Source: Giesbergeria sp. (GTDB lineage: Bacteria; Pseudomonadota; Gammaproteobacteria; Burkholderiales; Burkholderiaceae_C). Taken from it: a stretch of 12,239 nt of DNA. The stretch spans positions 1-12,239 of the forward strand of contig JAUYGP010000630.1 of NCBI GenBank assembly GCA_030690515.1. The letters run 5' to 3'. Of this stretch, positions 1 through 6,858 are shown piece by piece. How positions within the stretch are numbered: the first letter of the stretch is position 1; every line of letters begins with the position of its first letter. The position numbers and the translations under genes are program-made. Below the pieces are notes generated by a model. It had not been told where the DNA came from and made no database searches. It saw only the letters and a list, made by a program, of their open reading frames with translations.

Positions 1-469
1 GAGTGGTTTCGATGCCGCCATTTACTACGGTGACCGGCTCTGGCCCGACACGCAGGGCCGCATGGTGCTGCCCGAGGGGACGTGCGTGCCCGTGTGCAGC
101 CCGGCCTATGCGGCCGTACATGCCCTGCACGACGAGCCGGCCTGGCTGCACTGTCCGCACCTCACGTTGGCATCGCGTACCAATGCCTGGCGCGGCTGGT
201 ATGCCGAGCGCGGCTGGCACTACACCTTGCACGCCTCGCGCGGGCCGCGCTATGAGTTGTTCTCCATGGTGATTGCGGGTGCTGCTGCAGGCTTGGGCGT
301 GGGGCTGGTGCCGCAGTTGCTGGCGCGCGAAGCGCTGGACAGCGGGCGCTTGGTGCAGGCGCACCCCCAGGCGCTGGCGGGCGAACAGGGCTACTGGTTC
401 GTGCAGCCGCAGCACCGCCCCGGGCCCGAGGCGCTGCAGGATTTCAGGGATTGGCTGATACGGGTCTGA
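1..469 (+). CDS. LysR-family transcriptional regulator, C-terminal part (5' end outside window)
   Basis: Reading frame open from base 2 to a TGA at 467-469, giving 155 residues. It is the C-terminal half of a LysR substrate-binding domain. It enters with the beta-strand that usually reads 'xDaAIryG' (here GFDAAIYYGD), has the VCSPAY segment that normally follows the first crossover, and ends with the 'GAAAGLGVGLVPQLLA' helix-turn typical of the second half of the effector pocket, then a short C-terminal helix (FRDWLIRV). The N-terminal helix-turn-helix lies left of the window, so neither the start nor the full length (usually about 300 aa) can be judged. The pattern is closest to the GcvA/AmpR-like LysR subgroup. 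The target is unknown; the GNAT-nitrilase pair begins 168 bp downstream on the same strand, so co-regulation is possible but not shown. Confidence 0.9.
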   Translation, partial: SGFDAAIYYGDRLWPDTQGRMVLPEGTCVPVCSPAYAAVHALHDEPAWLHCPHLTLASRTNAWRGWYAERGWHYTLHASRGPRYELFSMVIAGAAAGLGVGLVPQLLAREALDSGRLVQAHPQALAGEQGYWFVQPQHRPGPEALQDFRDWLIRV

Positions 470-521
470 TCGGACTTGGCGCAGGGGCCGCTCAGGCTGG
501 CGGTGACTGCCCGTCAAGTAC

Positions 522-551
522 TTGGGCTGCAGCAAGGGGATGCCTGATAAT
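522..551 (+). promoter_or_regulatory. Candidate sigma70 promoter for the GNAT-nitrilase pair
   Basis: A -10 like GATAAT (546-551, 5 of 6 to consensus) lies 18 bp after a weak -35 TTGGGC (522-527). It is inside the 168-bp gap between the LysR stop and the ATG at 638 and would give a 5' untranslated leader of about 80 nt. It was chosen by eye; the -35 is poor, so this is a suggestion only. I see nothing else with structure in this gap. Confidence 0.3.
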
Positions 552-637
552 GATTTGAAGACACTGCTTGGCGTCATTGCCATCAACACCATGACTACTT
601 TTGCTTTCGTCGCAGTGCTCAGCCAGGGTGCCGCCCC

Positions 638-1318
638 ATGACCAGCCCGATCCTTGTTCGCCCCACCGAAGCCTCCGATGTGTCGGCGCTGCTGGCACTG
701 CAAGAGCGGGTCTACCCGACCATCGCGCCGTGGCGACGCGATCAATTGGTGCGCCAGTTGAAGATGTTTCCCTAAGGTCAGCTGGTGGCCGTGCGCGACG
801 GCCAATTGCTCGGCTGCGCCAGTTCCCTGGTCATTCTGTGGGACGAGTGGGCCGATGAGCACACCTGGAAACAGATCACCGCTTCGGGCACCTTTCAGAC
901 GCACAACCCGAAGGGGTTTACGCTCTATGGCGCCGAGGTGTTTGTTGATCCGGCGACGCGTGGTCAGCGGGTTGGCCATTTGCTCTATGAGGGGCGTCGG
1001 CAACTGTGCAGGCAGCTCAACCTGCGGCGCATCATTGCCTGTGGACGGCTCCCGGGCTACCACGCGCTGGCGCACGAAATATCAGTGGAGCTGTACGCGA
1101 AGAAAATCCTCTGGGGGGATCTGCAGGATCCTGTACTGAGCTTCCAGTTGCGTGAAGGTTTTCGCTACTGCGGCATCATGAGCGACTACCTGCCTGATGA
1201 TCTTGAATCCTGCGGTCATGCCAGCCTGATTGCATGGATCAATCCCCACTATGACCCCACGCGCCGCACCGCCCTGCAAGGCGGATACGCCAGCACTTTG
1301 GAACAGGACAACGCATGA
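638..1318 (+). pseudogene. GNAT-family acetyltransferase interrupted by an in-frame TAA (codon 46)
   Basis: From ATG 638 the frame reads MTSPILVRPTEASDVSALLA..., a normal GNAT N-terminus (beta1-alpha1), then meets TAA at 773-775 in the context LKMFP-stop-GQLVAVRDG. The same frame continues without further stops to TGA 1316-1318, so 226 codons including the TAA form one GNAT-like protein. In homologues I recall, this point reads FPEGQ, so a single GAA-to-TAA change would explain it. After the stop the acetyl-CoA loop is intact (VDPATRGQRVGHLLYEG) and the C-terminal part (DPVLSFQLREGF, NYLPDD-like DYLPDD) is well conserved. A 177-residue fragment could be translated from GTG 785, which has AAGG at 775-778 upstream, but it would lack the first strand and helices. 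Alternatives are a sequencing error, stop-codon readthrough or restart. The last 4 bases overlap the nitrilase start. Confidence 0.8.
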
Positions 1319-2241
1319 CCATCCCCGACCCCGACGCCCACAAGATCACCCTCAAACCAAGCCAGGGCACGGTGCGTATTGCTGCCGTGCAGTACCTCTT
1401 GCGCTCGATTGACAGCTGGGAAGAATTTGAAAATCAGGTGCGTTTCGTGATGAAGGCGGCTGGCGACTACAAGCCCCAGTTTGTCATGTTCCCGGAGATT
1501 TTCACCACACAGCTGTTGTCCTTCATGGACACCAGTGACCTGCGCCGCGCCGTGCGCAACATGAACGACTACACCGAGCGCTACCTGGCGCTGTTCAGCG
1601 ATCTGGCGCAGCAATGGGGTGTGCACATCATCGGCGGCAGCCATCCCACCATCACTGACGGCAAGCTGCTCAACACCGCCTATCTGTTCACGCCCGAAGG
1701 CAAGCATTTCACCCAGGAGAAGATCCACCTGACCCGCTGGGAGAAGGAAAAATGGCGCGGCGACGCGGGACACCACCTGCGTGTGTTCGACACGCCCTTT
1801 GGTCGCATTGCCATCCTGATCTGTTACGACATCGAGTTCCCGGAGCTCTCGCGCATGGTCTGTGAGCAGGGCGTGGACATCATCTTTGTGCCGTCCTGCA
1901 CCGACGATCGCCAGGGGTTCTGGCGGGTGCGCTACTGCTGCCATGCGCGTGCCATCGAAAACCAGGTCTATGTGGCCGTGACCGGCACCGTCGGCAATTT
2001 GACCGTGGAAGGCCTGGGCCTGCATTACGGCCAGGCGGCGATCATTACCCCTTCGGACTTTCCGTTTGCACGCGACGGCATTGCTGCCGAAGGCGTGGCG
2101 AATATGGAGCAGGTCGTCATTGCCGACGTTGATCTGGCCAAGCTGGTCAACAACCGGGTCAATGGCACCACCATCCCGCTGTACGACAAGCGAATTGATG
2201 TGTATGACAACGATGTCGAGATCATCGCCACCCAGGGGTGA
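1315..2241 (+). CDS. Carbon-nitrogen hydrolase (nitrilase superfamily), companion of the GNAT
   Basis: This 308-residue protein has all three catalytic residues of the nitrilase superfamily: Glu61 in MFPEIF, Lys136 in EKIHLTRWEKEKW, and the nucleophile Cys170 in LICYDIEFPE. The fold should be the usual alpha-beta-beta-alpha sandwich, cytosolic. The superfamily hydrolyses or transfers amides and nitriles; the exact substrate cannot be read from the sequence. It resembles the hydrolase half of the 'GNAT/carbon-nitrogen hydrolase' fusion proteins of about 510-560 aa (I recall Bacillus YhcX as one), where the acetyltransferase domain comes first. Here the halves are separate genes joined by an ATGA overlap (1315-1318), which suggests translational coupling. 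ATG 1315 is chosen because of that overlap and because the conserved core (RIAAVQY) begins about 20 residues in. The premature stop in the upstream GNAT might lower its expression. Confidence 0.92.
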   Translation: MTIPDPDAHKITLKPSQGTVRIAAVQYLLRSIDSWEEFENQVRFVMKAAGDYKPQFVMFPEIFTTQLLSFMDTSDLRRAVRNMNDYTERYLALFSDLAQQWGVHIIGGSHPTITDGKLLNTAYLFTPEGKHFTQEKIHLTRWEKEKWRGDAGHHLRVFDTPFGRIAILICYDIEFPELSRMVCEQGVDIIFVPSCTDDRQGFWRVRYCCHARAIENQVYVAVTGTVGNLTVEGLGLHYGQAAIITPSDFPFARDGIAAEGVANMEQVVIADVDLAKLVNNRVNGTTIPLYDKRIDVYDNDVEIIATQG

Positions 2242-2306
2242 TGCCATTTCTAAATCATCCGTGACATTGTCGACTTCGCCTTGTTAAAGCAAGGTCTGCG
2301 CCCCGG

Positions 2307-3032
2307 TCAAAACCAGCGCGCAACTAGCGGAATCAGGAGCGACGCCGTCACCACCTGCAACCCCAGTGCCAGTGCCGCCCAGGCGCCAGCATCCGGGTGT
2401 ACCTGCAGCGCCCGTGCTGCGCCAATGCCATGGGCCGCGGTGCCCATGGCAAAGCCACGGGCCATCCAGCCGGTGGTGTCATTCCCGATGCCCAGCAAGG
2501 CAAACAGGGTTTTGCCGCTGAGTGCGCCGACCAGCCCCGTCACCACAGCAAACACGGCGGCCAGCGAGGCATTGCCGCCAATCTTGTCGGCAATGCCCAT
2601 CGCCACGGGAGCGGTGACCGACTTGGGTGCCAGCGACAGCACCACTTCCAGGGGCAGCCCCAGGGCCCAGGCCAGGCCCACGGCGCTGCCTGCCGCAGCC
2701 GTGCCACCCGCCACCGACGCCAGCGTGAAGCGACCCCAGCGTGCGCGCAGTTCGGCGCGCCGCTCCCACAGCGGCCAGGCCAGCGCCACCACGGCGGGCC
2801 CGAGCAGGAAGTGGATGAACTGCGCCCCGGCAAAGTAGGTGGGGTAGGTCGTGCCCGTGGCCAGCAGGCCCAGGCCCAGCGCCACCATGGACCACAGCAC
2901 CGGGTTGGCCCAGGGCGCCTGCCCCACGCGGGTGTAGAAAGCCAGGGCCAGCACATAGACCACCAGCGTGGCATTGAGCCCGAACAGCGGCGTGGACGAG
3001 AGGTAGACCCAGAGCTGCACGAAGTCCGTCAT
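2307..3032 (-). CDS. lrgB: LrgB-family membrane protein
   Basis: A 241-residue, strongly hydrophobic protein with about seven membrane segments. It carries the LrgB family marks: FLLGPAVVALAWPL near residue 75, the APKSVTAPVAMGIADKIGG block near 135-153, and GFAMGTAAHGIGAARAL near 195. LrgB proteins were first linked to control of murein hydrolases and cell death. Later work showed CidAB/LrgAB-type pairs carrying small organic acids (pyruvate in Bacillus), and the plant homologue PLGG1, an LrgA-LrgB fusion, carries glycolate and glycerate. Its ATG overlaps the end of lrgA by 4 bases (3029-3032), so the two are almost surely co-translated. Together with glcD just upstream this points to glycolate transport (inference). 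The 65-bp gap to the convergent nitrilase gene holds no convincing terminator. Confidence 0.92.
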   Translation of the reverse strand: MTDFVQLWVYLSSTPLFGLNATLVVYVLALAFYTRVGQAPWANPVLWSMVALGLGLLATGTTYPTYFAGAQFIHFLLGPAVVALAWPLWERRAELRARWGRFTLASVAGGTAAAGSAVGLAWALGLPLEVVLSLAPKSVTAPVAMGIADKIGGNASLAAVFAVVTGLVGALSGKTLFALLGIGNDTTGWMARGFAMGTAAHGIGAARALQVHPDAGAWAALALGLQVVTASLLIPLVARWF

Positions 3033-3391
3033 TCCCTGTCTCCCGAGGGTGGGGCCTGGCGCATCAGCTGTCGCAGCACCAGCGCCGTGACCGCCATGCC
3101 CACCCAGGTGGACACGACGATCACCACCAGCAGCCGCAACCCGTGCTCTGCCAGCAGCCCGAGCTGGGAAATGACGCCCACGCCCACGGGCACAAACAGC
3201 AGTGACAGATGGGCCAGTAAAAAACGGGCCACGGTTTGCACACGCTGCTGCACCGCAGGCCAGCGCAGTGCGCCCAGCAGCAGCACCATGCCGATCACCG
3301 GGCCGGGGTAGGGCAGGTGCAGCAGCCGCGACAGAGCCTCACCCACCGACTGCAGCGTGAGCAGGATGGCCAGGCCCTGGAGCACCTGCAT
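3029..3391 (-). CDS. lrgA: CidA/LrgA-family membrane protein
   Basis: A 120-residue protein with four predicted membrane helices, of normal length for CidA/LrgA (110-150 aa). The family motif is the PYPGPVIGMVLLLG turn at residues 27-40, followed by the LLFVPVGVGVI helix and a C-terminal helix with LVVIVVSTWVGM. It is holin-like in topology and is thought to partner LrgB in the inner membrane. ATG 3391 lies 10 bp after the glcD stop, with GAGG about 9 nt upstream (the glcD stop sits within this ribosome-binding region), and the gene's last 4 bases overlap the start of lrgB. The order glcD-lrgA-lrgB is therefore one transcription unit. Function as a holin, a murein hydrolase regulator or an organic-acid carrier subunit cannot be told from sequence alone; context favours the carrier role. 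Confidence 0.9.
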   Translation of the reverse strand: MQVLQGLAILLTLQSVGEALSRLLHLPYPGPVIGMVLLLGALRWPAVQQRVQTVARFLLAHLSLLFVPVGVGVISQLGLLAEHGLRLLVVIVVSTWVGMAVTALVLRQLMRQAPPSGDRE

Positions 3392-3401
3392 GCGCGGGGC
3401 C

Positions 3402-4904
3402 TCAGAAGCGGGGCAGGTCGGGGCGGCTGATCTGTCCGCCGCGCACCAGCATCTTGCCGTACTCGGCGCAGCGGTTCAGCGTGGGAATGACCTTGCCCGG
3501 GTTGAGCAGGCCCTGCGGATCAAAGGCGTGCTTGACGCTGGACATCTGGGCCAGTTCCTCTGCGGTGAACTGCACGCACATGGAGCCCAGCTTTTCGACG
3601 CCCACACCGTGTTCACCCGTGATGGTGCCGCCCATGGCCACGCTGGTTTCCATGATCTCGGCGCCAAATTGCTCGCAGCGGTGCAGTTGGTCGGCGTCGT
3701 TGGCGTCGAACAGAATCAGTGGGTGCAGGTTGCCGTCGCCCGCATGGAACACGTTGGCGCAGCGCAGGCTGTACTTCTTCTCCATGTCCTGGATGGCCAG
3801 CAGGATGTCGGCCAGGCGTCGGCGCGGAATGGTCGAGTCCATGCACATGTAGTCGGGGCTGATGCGGCCACTGGCGGGGAAAGCGTTCTTGCGTCCGCTC
3901 CAAAAGCGCAGACGCTCGGCCTCGCTGGTGCTCACGGTGAGCGCAGTGGCGCCCGCCGCCTGCAGCACGGCGCTCATGCGCCCGATTTCTTCTTCCACCT
4001 CTTCAGGTGTGCCGTCGCTCTCGCACAGCAAGATGGCCTCGGCCGTGAGGTCGTAGCCTGCGTGCACAAAGTCTTCCACGGCGGCGGTCATGGGCTTGTC
4101 CATCATCTCAAGGCCCGCCGGGATGATGCCCGCAGCGATCACGGCTGCCACGGCGTCACCGGCTTTGCGAATGTCGTCGAAGCTGGCCATGATGCAGCGT
4201 GCAAGCAGGGGCTTGGGAACCAGCTTGACCGTCACTTCGGTGGCCACGGCCAGCATGCCCTCGCTGCCGATCACGGCGGCCAGCAGGTCGTAGCCGGGGG
4301 CGTCCAGGGCCTCGCTGCCGAAGGTCACCTCGTTGCCCTCGGCGGTGAAACCGCGCACCTGCAGCACGTTGTGCACCGTCAGGCCGTATTTCAGGCAGTG
4401 CACGCCGCCCGAGTTCTCGGCCACGTTGCCGCCGATGGTGCAGGCGATCTGGCTGCTGGGATCGGGGGCGTAGTACAGGCCATAGGGCGCGGCGGCCTCG
4501 CTGATGGCCAGGTTGCGCACACCGCACTGCACGCGGGCGGTGCGGCTGACGGGGTCCATCGACAAGATCTGGTTGAACTTGGCCAGCGACAGCGTCACGC
4601 CCAGCGCGTGGGGCAGGGCGCCGCCCGACAGGCCCGTGCCCGCGCCGCGCGCCACCACGGGCACGCCCAGGCGGTGGCAGGCCTGCAGCACGGCTTGCAC
4701 CTGTGCCGTGGTTTCGGGCAGCGCCACCACCAGCGGGCGCTGGCGGTAGGCCGTGAGGCCGTCGCACTCGTAGGGGGTGGTGTCTTCGGTGTGCCACAGC
4801 AGGGCATGTGCGGGCAGGTGCTGCAGCAGGGCTTGCACCACCTCCGTCTGGCGCGTGGCGCGCTCGGAGGGTGTTGCAGTGATGGCGGGGCTGGCGGAGT
4901 TCAT
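3402..4904 (-). CDS. glcD: Glycolate oxidase FAD-linked subunit GlcD
   Basis: A 500-residue protein (from ATG 4904) that matches E. coli GlcD (499 aa) end to end as I recall it. The N-terminal PCMH-type FAD domain has the pyrophosphate loop RGAGTGLSGGA (residues 87-97) and the block APDPSSQIACTIGGNVAENS. The C-terminal FAD-oxidase domain has FHAGDGNLHP (386-395) and GEHGVG (430-435), whose histidines help bind metal and substrate in this family, and ends with FDPQGLLNPGKVIPT. It oxidises glycolate (or D-lactate) to glyoxylate (or pyruvate), passing electrons toward quinone with GlcE and GlcF. Those two genes are not in this window and must lie elsewhere if the complex is complete. A GTG at 4913 would add three residues; ATG 4904 is preferred because a -10-like TACAGT sits just before it. 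It heads the glcD-lrgA-lrgB operon. Confidence 0.92.
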   Translation of the reverse strand: MNSASPAITATPSERATRQTEVVQALLQHLPAHALLWHTEDTTPYECDGLTAYRQRPLVVALPETTAQVQAVLQACHRLGVPVVARGAGTGLSGGALPHALGVTLSLAKFNQILSMDPVSRTARVQCGVRNLAISEAAAPYGLYYAPDPSSQIACTIGGNVAENSGGVHCLKYGLTVHNVLQVRGFTAEGNEVTFGSEALDAPGYDLLAAVIGSEGMLAVATEVTVKLVPKPLLARCIMASFDDIRKAGDAVAAVIAAGIIPAGLEMMDKPMTAAVEDFVHAGYDLTAEAILLCESDGTPEEVEEEIGRMSAVLQAAGATALTVSTSEAERLRFWSGRKNAFPASGRISPDYMCMDSTIPRRRLADILLAIQDMEKKYSLRCANVFHAGDGNLHPLILFDANDADQLHRCEQFGAEIMETSVAMGGTITGEHGVGVEKLGSMCVQFTAEELAQMSSVKHAFDPQGLLNPGKVIPTLNRCAEYGKMLVRGGQISRPDLPRF

Positions 4905-4911
4905 GGATGCC

Positions 4912-4917
4912 ACTGTA
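4912..4917 (-). promoter_or_regulatory. Candidate -10 element (TACAGT) just upstream of glcD
   Basis: TACAGT on the minus strand ends 7 nt before ATG 4904 (TACAGT-GGCATCC-ATG). The arrangement would start transcription at or near the A of the start codon and give a leaderless or nearly leaderless mRNA. No Shine-Dalgarno sequence is seen and no good -35 is found at 16-18 bp. Accepting it rules out the GTG at 4913 as the start, because that GTG overlaps this hexamer. Confidence 0.35.
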
Positions 4918-4990
4918 GGCCATGTCGCCGCCCGTCGGGGTGATGTTTATTGCAGGGCGGTGTGAAAACGGCTGCAATGGACCATGTGAA

Positions 4991-5046
4991 ATGCTATTGA
5001 TTTAATAGCTTCTTGCGCTTGCTGGGTATGCGCTAGAGCCTGATTT
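4991..5046. repeat. Dispersed intergenic repeat, copy 1
   Basis: An AT-richer stretch between glcD and the LysR gene contains ATAGCTTCTTGCGCTTG and ATGCGCTAGAGCC (core 5005-5040). It matches copy 2 (core 6955-6990) at 27 of 36 aligned positions, with the difference concentrated in the central 6-8 bases, as expected for a stem-loop family with a variable loop. Elements with ATAGCT..CTTGCGCTT...GCGCTAGAGCC are, as I recall, scattered through Comamonadaceae intergenic DNA. It lies directly behind the LysR stop codon (5050-5052) and might work as a transcript end or RNA-processing hairpin. Confidence 0.7.
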
Positions 5047-5049
5047 GTT

Positions 5050-5949
5050 TCAAATAACTGTTTTGTGCAGCCACTCGGCAAAGGCAGCGCATTCCCAGCG
5101 GTCCATGGTGCCGGTGCGCCAGCACAGGTAGTGCGCGTGGGGGCTGGGCACGTCGGTGTCGAACAAGCGCACCAGGGTGCCGTTCTCGATCCAGGGCGCG
5201 CCCAGCTTGAGCCGCACCAGGGCCACGCCCATGCCAGCGGCGGCGGCGTCGCACATCAGGCCTACGTCGTTGAACTGCGAGCCCTCGCGCGGTTCGGGCC
5301 AGTCCAGGCCCACGGCCGAAAACCAGGTGCGCCAGGGTTCCAAGGGGCTGCGCAGCAGGGTGCTCAGTTCCAGTTCGTCAGGCCGCTCGAACGGGCCGTG
5401 CTCGCGCAGCCACGCTGGCGATGCCAGGGGCGTGACCACGTCGCGTGCGATCTCGGTGTGCTCCAGGTCGGCGTAGTGGCCGGTGCCAAAGCGTACGGTC
5501 AGGTCGGCGTCCTCGGCCACCACATCCAGCAGCGGAATGGAGATTTGCAGCGCCAGGTCGATCTCGGGGTACACCTCTGTGAACTGGCGCAGCCGCGGGA
5601 TCAGGATGACGCGTGCAAAGGTGGGTGTCACGGCCAGCTTCAGGCGCCGCTTGCCGGGGGTGCCGGTCATGCCCGGAAAGCGCTGCAGCGCGCCCAGGCC
5701 TTCGCGCACGTGGGCCAGGTAGGCAATGCCATCGGTGGTGAGGGAAAAGTCCGCCCGGCCAAACAACTGCGTGCCCAGGATTTGCTCGAGTTGCTTGACG
5801 CGGTGGCTGACCGCGCTGGGCGTGACGCACAGCTCGTCGGCCGTGAGCGTGACGCTGCGCAGCCGGGCAAGCGCCTCGAAGGTCAGCAGGCACTGGATGG
5901 GGGGAATGCGCCGTGCCCCGCTGCTGGTCATCGTGGGAGAGGTGCTCAT
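5050..5949 (-). CDS. LysR-family transcriptional regulator, GcvA-like
   Basis: A 299-residue LysR protein. The winged helix-turn-helix covers residues about 14-72 (RRIPPIQCLLTFEALAR, then TADELCVTPSAVSHRVKQLE with the recognition helix, then LFGR). The effector domain runs from about 101 to the end, with the DADLTVRFGTGHY segment and MGVALVRLKLG. The 'R-I/L-PP-I/L-xxLxxFEA' opening is typical of the GcvA/AmpR subgroup; E. coli GcvA controls the glycine cleavage system. The frame is open back to 6027, but that would run into purU. ATG 5949 lies 20 nt after the purU stop and starts a normal-length protein; ATG 5931 is a second option, and neither has a clear Shine-Dalgarno. It probably shares the purU transcript. 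Its targets might be purU or the glcD operon 145 bp downstream, but no operator was identified. Confidence 0.9.
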   Translation of the reverse strand: MSTSPTMTSSGARRIPPIQCLLTFEALARLRSVTLTADELCVTPSAVSHRVKQLEQILGTQLFGRADFSLTTDGIAYLAHVREGLGALQRFPGMTGTPGKRRLKLAVTPTFARVILIPRLRQFTEVYPEIDLALQISIPLLDVVAEDADLTVRFGTGHYADLEHTEIARDVVTPLASPAWLREHGPFERPDELELSTLLRSPLEPWRTWFSAVGLDWPEPREGSQFNDVGLMCDAAAAGMGVALVRLKLGAPWIENGTLVRLFDTDVPSPHAHYLCWRTGTMDRWECAAFAEWLHKTVI

Positions 5950-5969
5950 GGCGGGGCGGTGGTCAGCGG

Positions 5970-6821
5970 CTAACGAAACACCACGGTCTTGTGGCCGTTG
6001 AGTAGCACGCGGTGCTCGCCATGCCACTTCACGGCGCGGGCCAGCACCTGGCTTTCGGTGTCGCGGCCCCGGGCGGTCAGGTCTTCCACGGTGTCGGTGT
6101 GGTCAGCGCGGGCCACGTCCTGCTCGATGATCGGGCCCTCGTCCAGATCCGCCGTGACGTAGTGCGCCGTGGCGCCGATGAGCTTCACGCCCCGGTCATG
6201 CGCCTGGTAGTAGGGCTTGGCGCCCTTGAAGCTGGGCAGAAAGCTGTGGTGGATGTTGATGGCACGGCCCGCCAGTTTGGTGCACAGGTCGTTCGACAGC
6301 ACCTGCATGTAGCGCGCCAGCACGACCAGCCCGGCGCTCTCTTGCTCGATGATGTCGTACTGCCGTGCCTCGGCTTGGGCCTTGGTCGCCGCCGTCACCG
6401 GGATGTGGTGGAACGGGATGTTGTAGCTGGCAGCAAGCTGGTAGAAGTCGCGGTGGTTGCTGACGATGGCTCGGATGTCCACAGGCAGCAGGCCTGACTT
6501 CCAGCGGAACAGCAGGTCGTTGAGGCAATGGCCTTCACGGCTGACCATGATCACGGCGCGCAGCGGCTCTGCGGTGGCGTGCAGGCTCCAGCGCATCTGG
6601 TGCGGTTCGGCAAAGGCCTGCAGGCGTTCGCGCAGCGTGGCCTGGTCGTGGCGCTCGCAGGCAAACTGCACGCGCATGAAGAACAAGCCGGTGTCGTGGT
6701 CGTTGAACTGGGCGGCTTCTTCGATGTTGCCGCCGTGCTCCAGCAAAAAACCGGAAACAGCGTGCACCAGCCCCAGTCGGTCGGGGCAGGAGAGGGTGAG
6801 AACGTAAGCGGGGAGTTTCAT
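5970..6821 (-). CDS. purU: Formyltetrahydrofolate deformylase PurU
   Basis: A 283-residue cytosolic enzyme that hydrolyses 10-formyl-tetrahydrofolate to formate and tetrahydrofolate, balancing one-carbon units and, in E. coli, supplying formate for PurT and sparing glycine. An N-terminal ACT domain (residues 6-80; SCPDRLGLVHAVSGFLLEHGG) is the regulatory part. The formyltransferase-like domain follows from about 87 (RAVIMVSREGHCLNDLLFR). The catalytic Asn189-His191-Asp227 set is present in INIHHSFLPSFKGA and DLDEGPIIEQD; the His-Asp spacing of 36 equals that of GART formyltransferases. Length matches E. coli PurU (280 aa). The start ATG 6821 is set by the ACT domain beginning at residue 6 and by a promoter ending 9 nt upstream. 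A LysR gene follows after 20 nt. Confidence 0.95.
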   Translation of the reverse strand: MKLPAYVLTLSCPDRLGLVHAVSGFLLEHGGNIEEAAQFNDHDTGLFFMRVQFACERHDQATLRERLQAFAEPHQMRWSLHATAEPLRAVIMVSREGHCLNDLLFRWKSGLLPVDIRAIVSNHRDFYQLAASYNIPFHHIPVTAATKAQAEARQYDIIEQESAGLVVLARYMQVLSNDLCTKLAGRAINIHHSFLPSFKGAKPYYQAHDRGVKLIGATAHYVTADLDEGPIIEQDVARADHTDTVEDLTARGRDTESQVLARAVKWHGEHRVLLNGHKTVVFR

Positions 6822-6830
6822 AGCAGCGCC

Positions 6831-6858
6831 ATTGTGGCAGCACCCGTGGGGGTGTCAG
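6831..6858 (-). promoter_or_regulatory. Candidate sigma70 promoter of purU, overlapping the chaN-like stop codon
   Basis: On the minus strand CTGACA (6853-6858, 5 of 6 to the -35 consensus) is followed after 16 bp by CACAAT (6831-6836, 4 of 6 to the -10 consensus). The -35 contains the TGA stop of the chaN-like gene. Transcription would begin only a few bases before the purU ATG, so its mRNA would have almost no leader, which fits the absence of a Shine-Dalgarno. An inverted repeat GCACCCG/CGGGTGC (6840-6846 and 6863-6869) overlaps the spacer and the -35 upstream side; it could be an operator or a weak transcript end. Confidence 0.45.

Noticed and set aside
1249..2247. Open frame of 332 codons opposite the nitrilase gene
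   Set aside because: The plus strand has the complete Glu-Lys-Cys catalytic set; the minus frame shows no recognisable domain.
2279..2294. CCTTG-TTAAAG-CAAGG hairpin between the convergent nitrilase and lrgB genes as a terminator
   Set aside because: Only a 5-bp stem, with no T run on either strand; a match this short is expected by chance.
3357..4943. Long open frame (528 codons) on the plus strand opposite glcD
   Set aside because: Its product is rich in His, Gly, Ala and Gln with no domain logic, as expected for the antisense of a GC-rich gene; glcD on the other strand is clear along its whole length.
5065..5973. Open frame of 302 codons opposite the LysR gene
   Set aside because: Low-complexity antisense translation; the LysR helix-turn-helix and effector domain on the minus strand explain the region.
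5950..6027. N-terminal extension of the LysR gene into purU
   Set aside because: The extra 26 residues overlap the end of purU in another frame and precede the normal LysR start; ATG 5949 gives a typical length.
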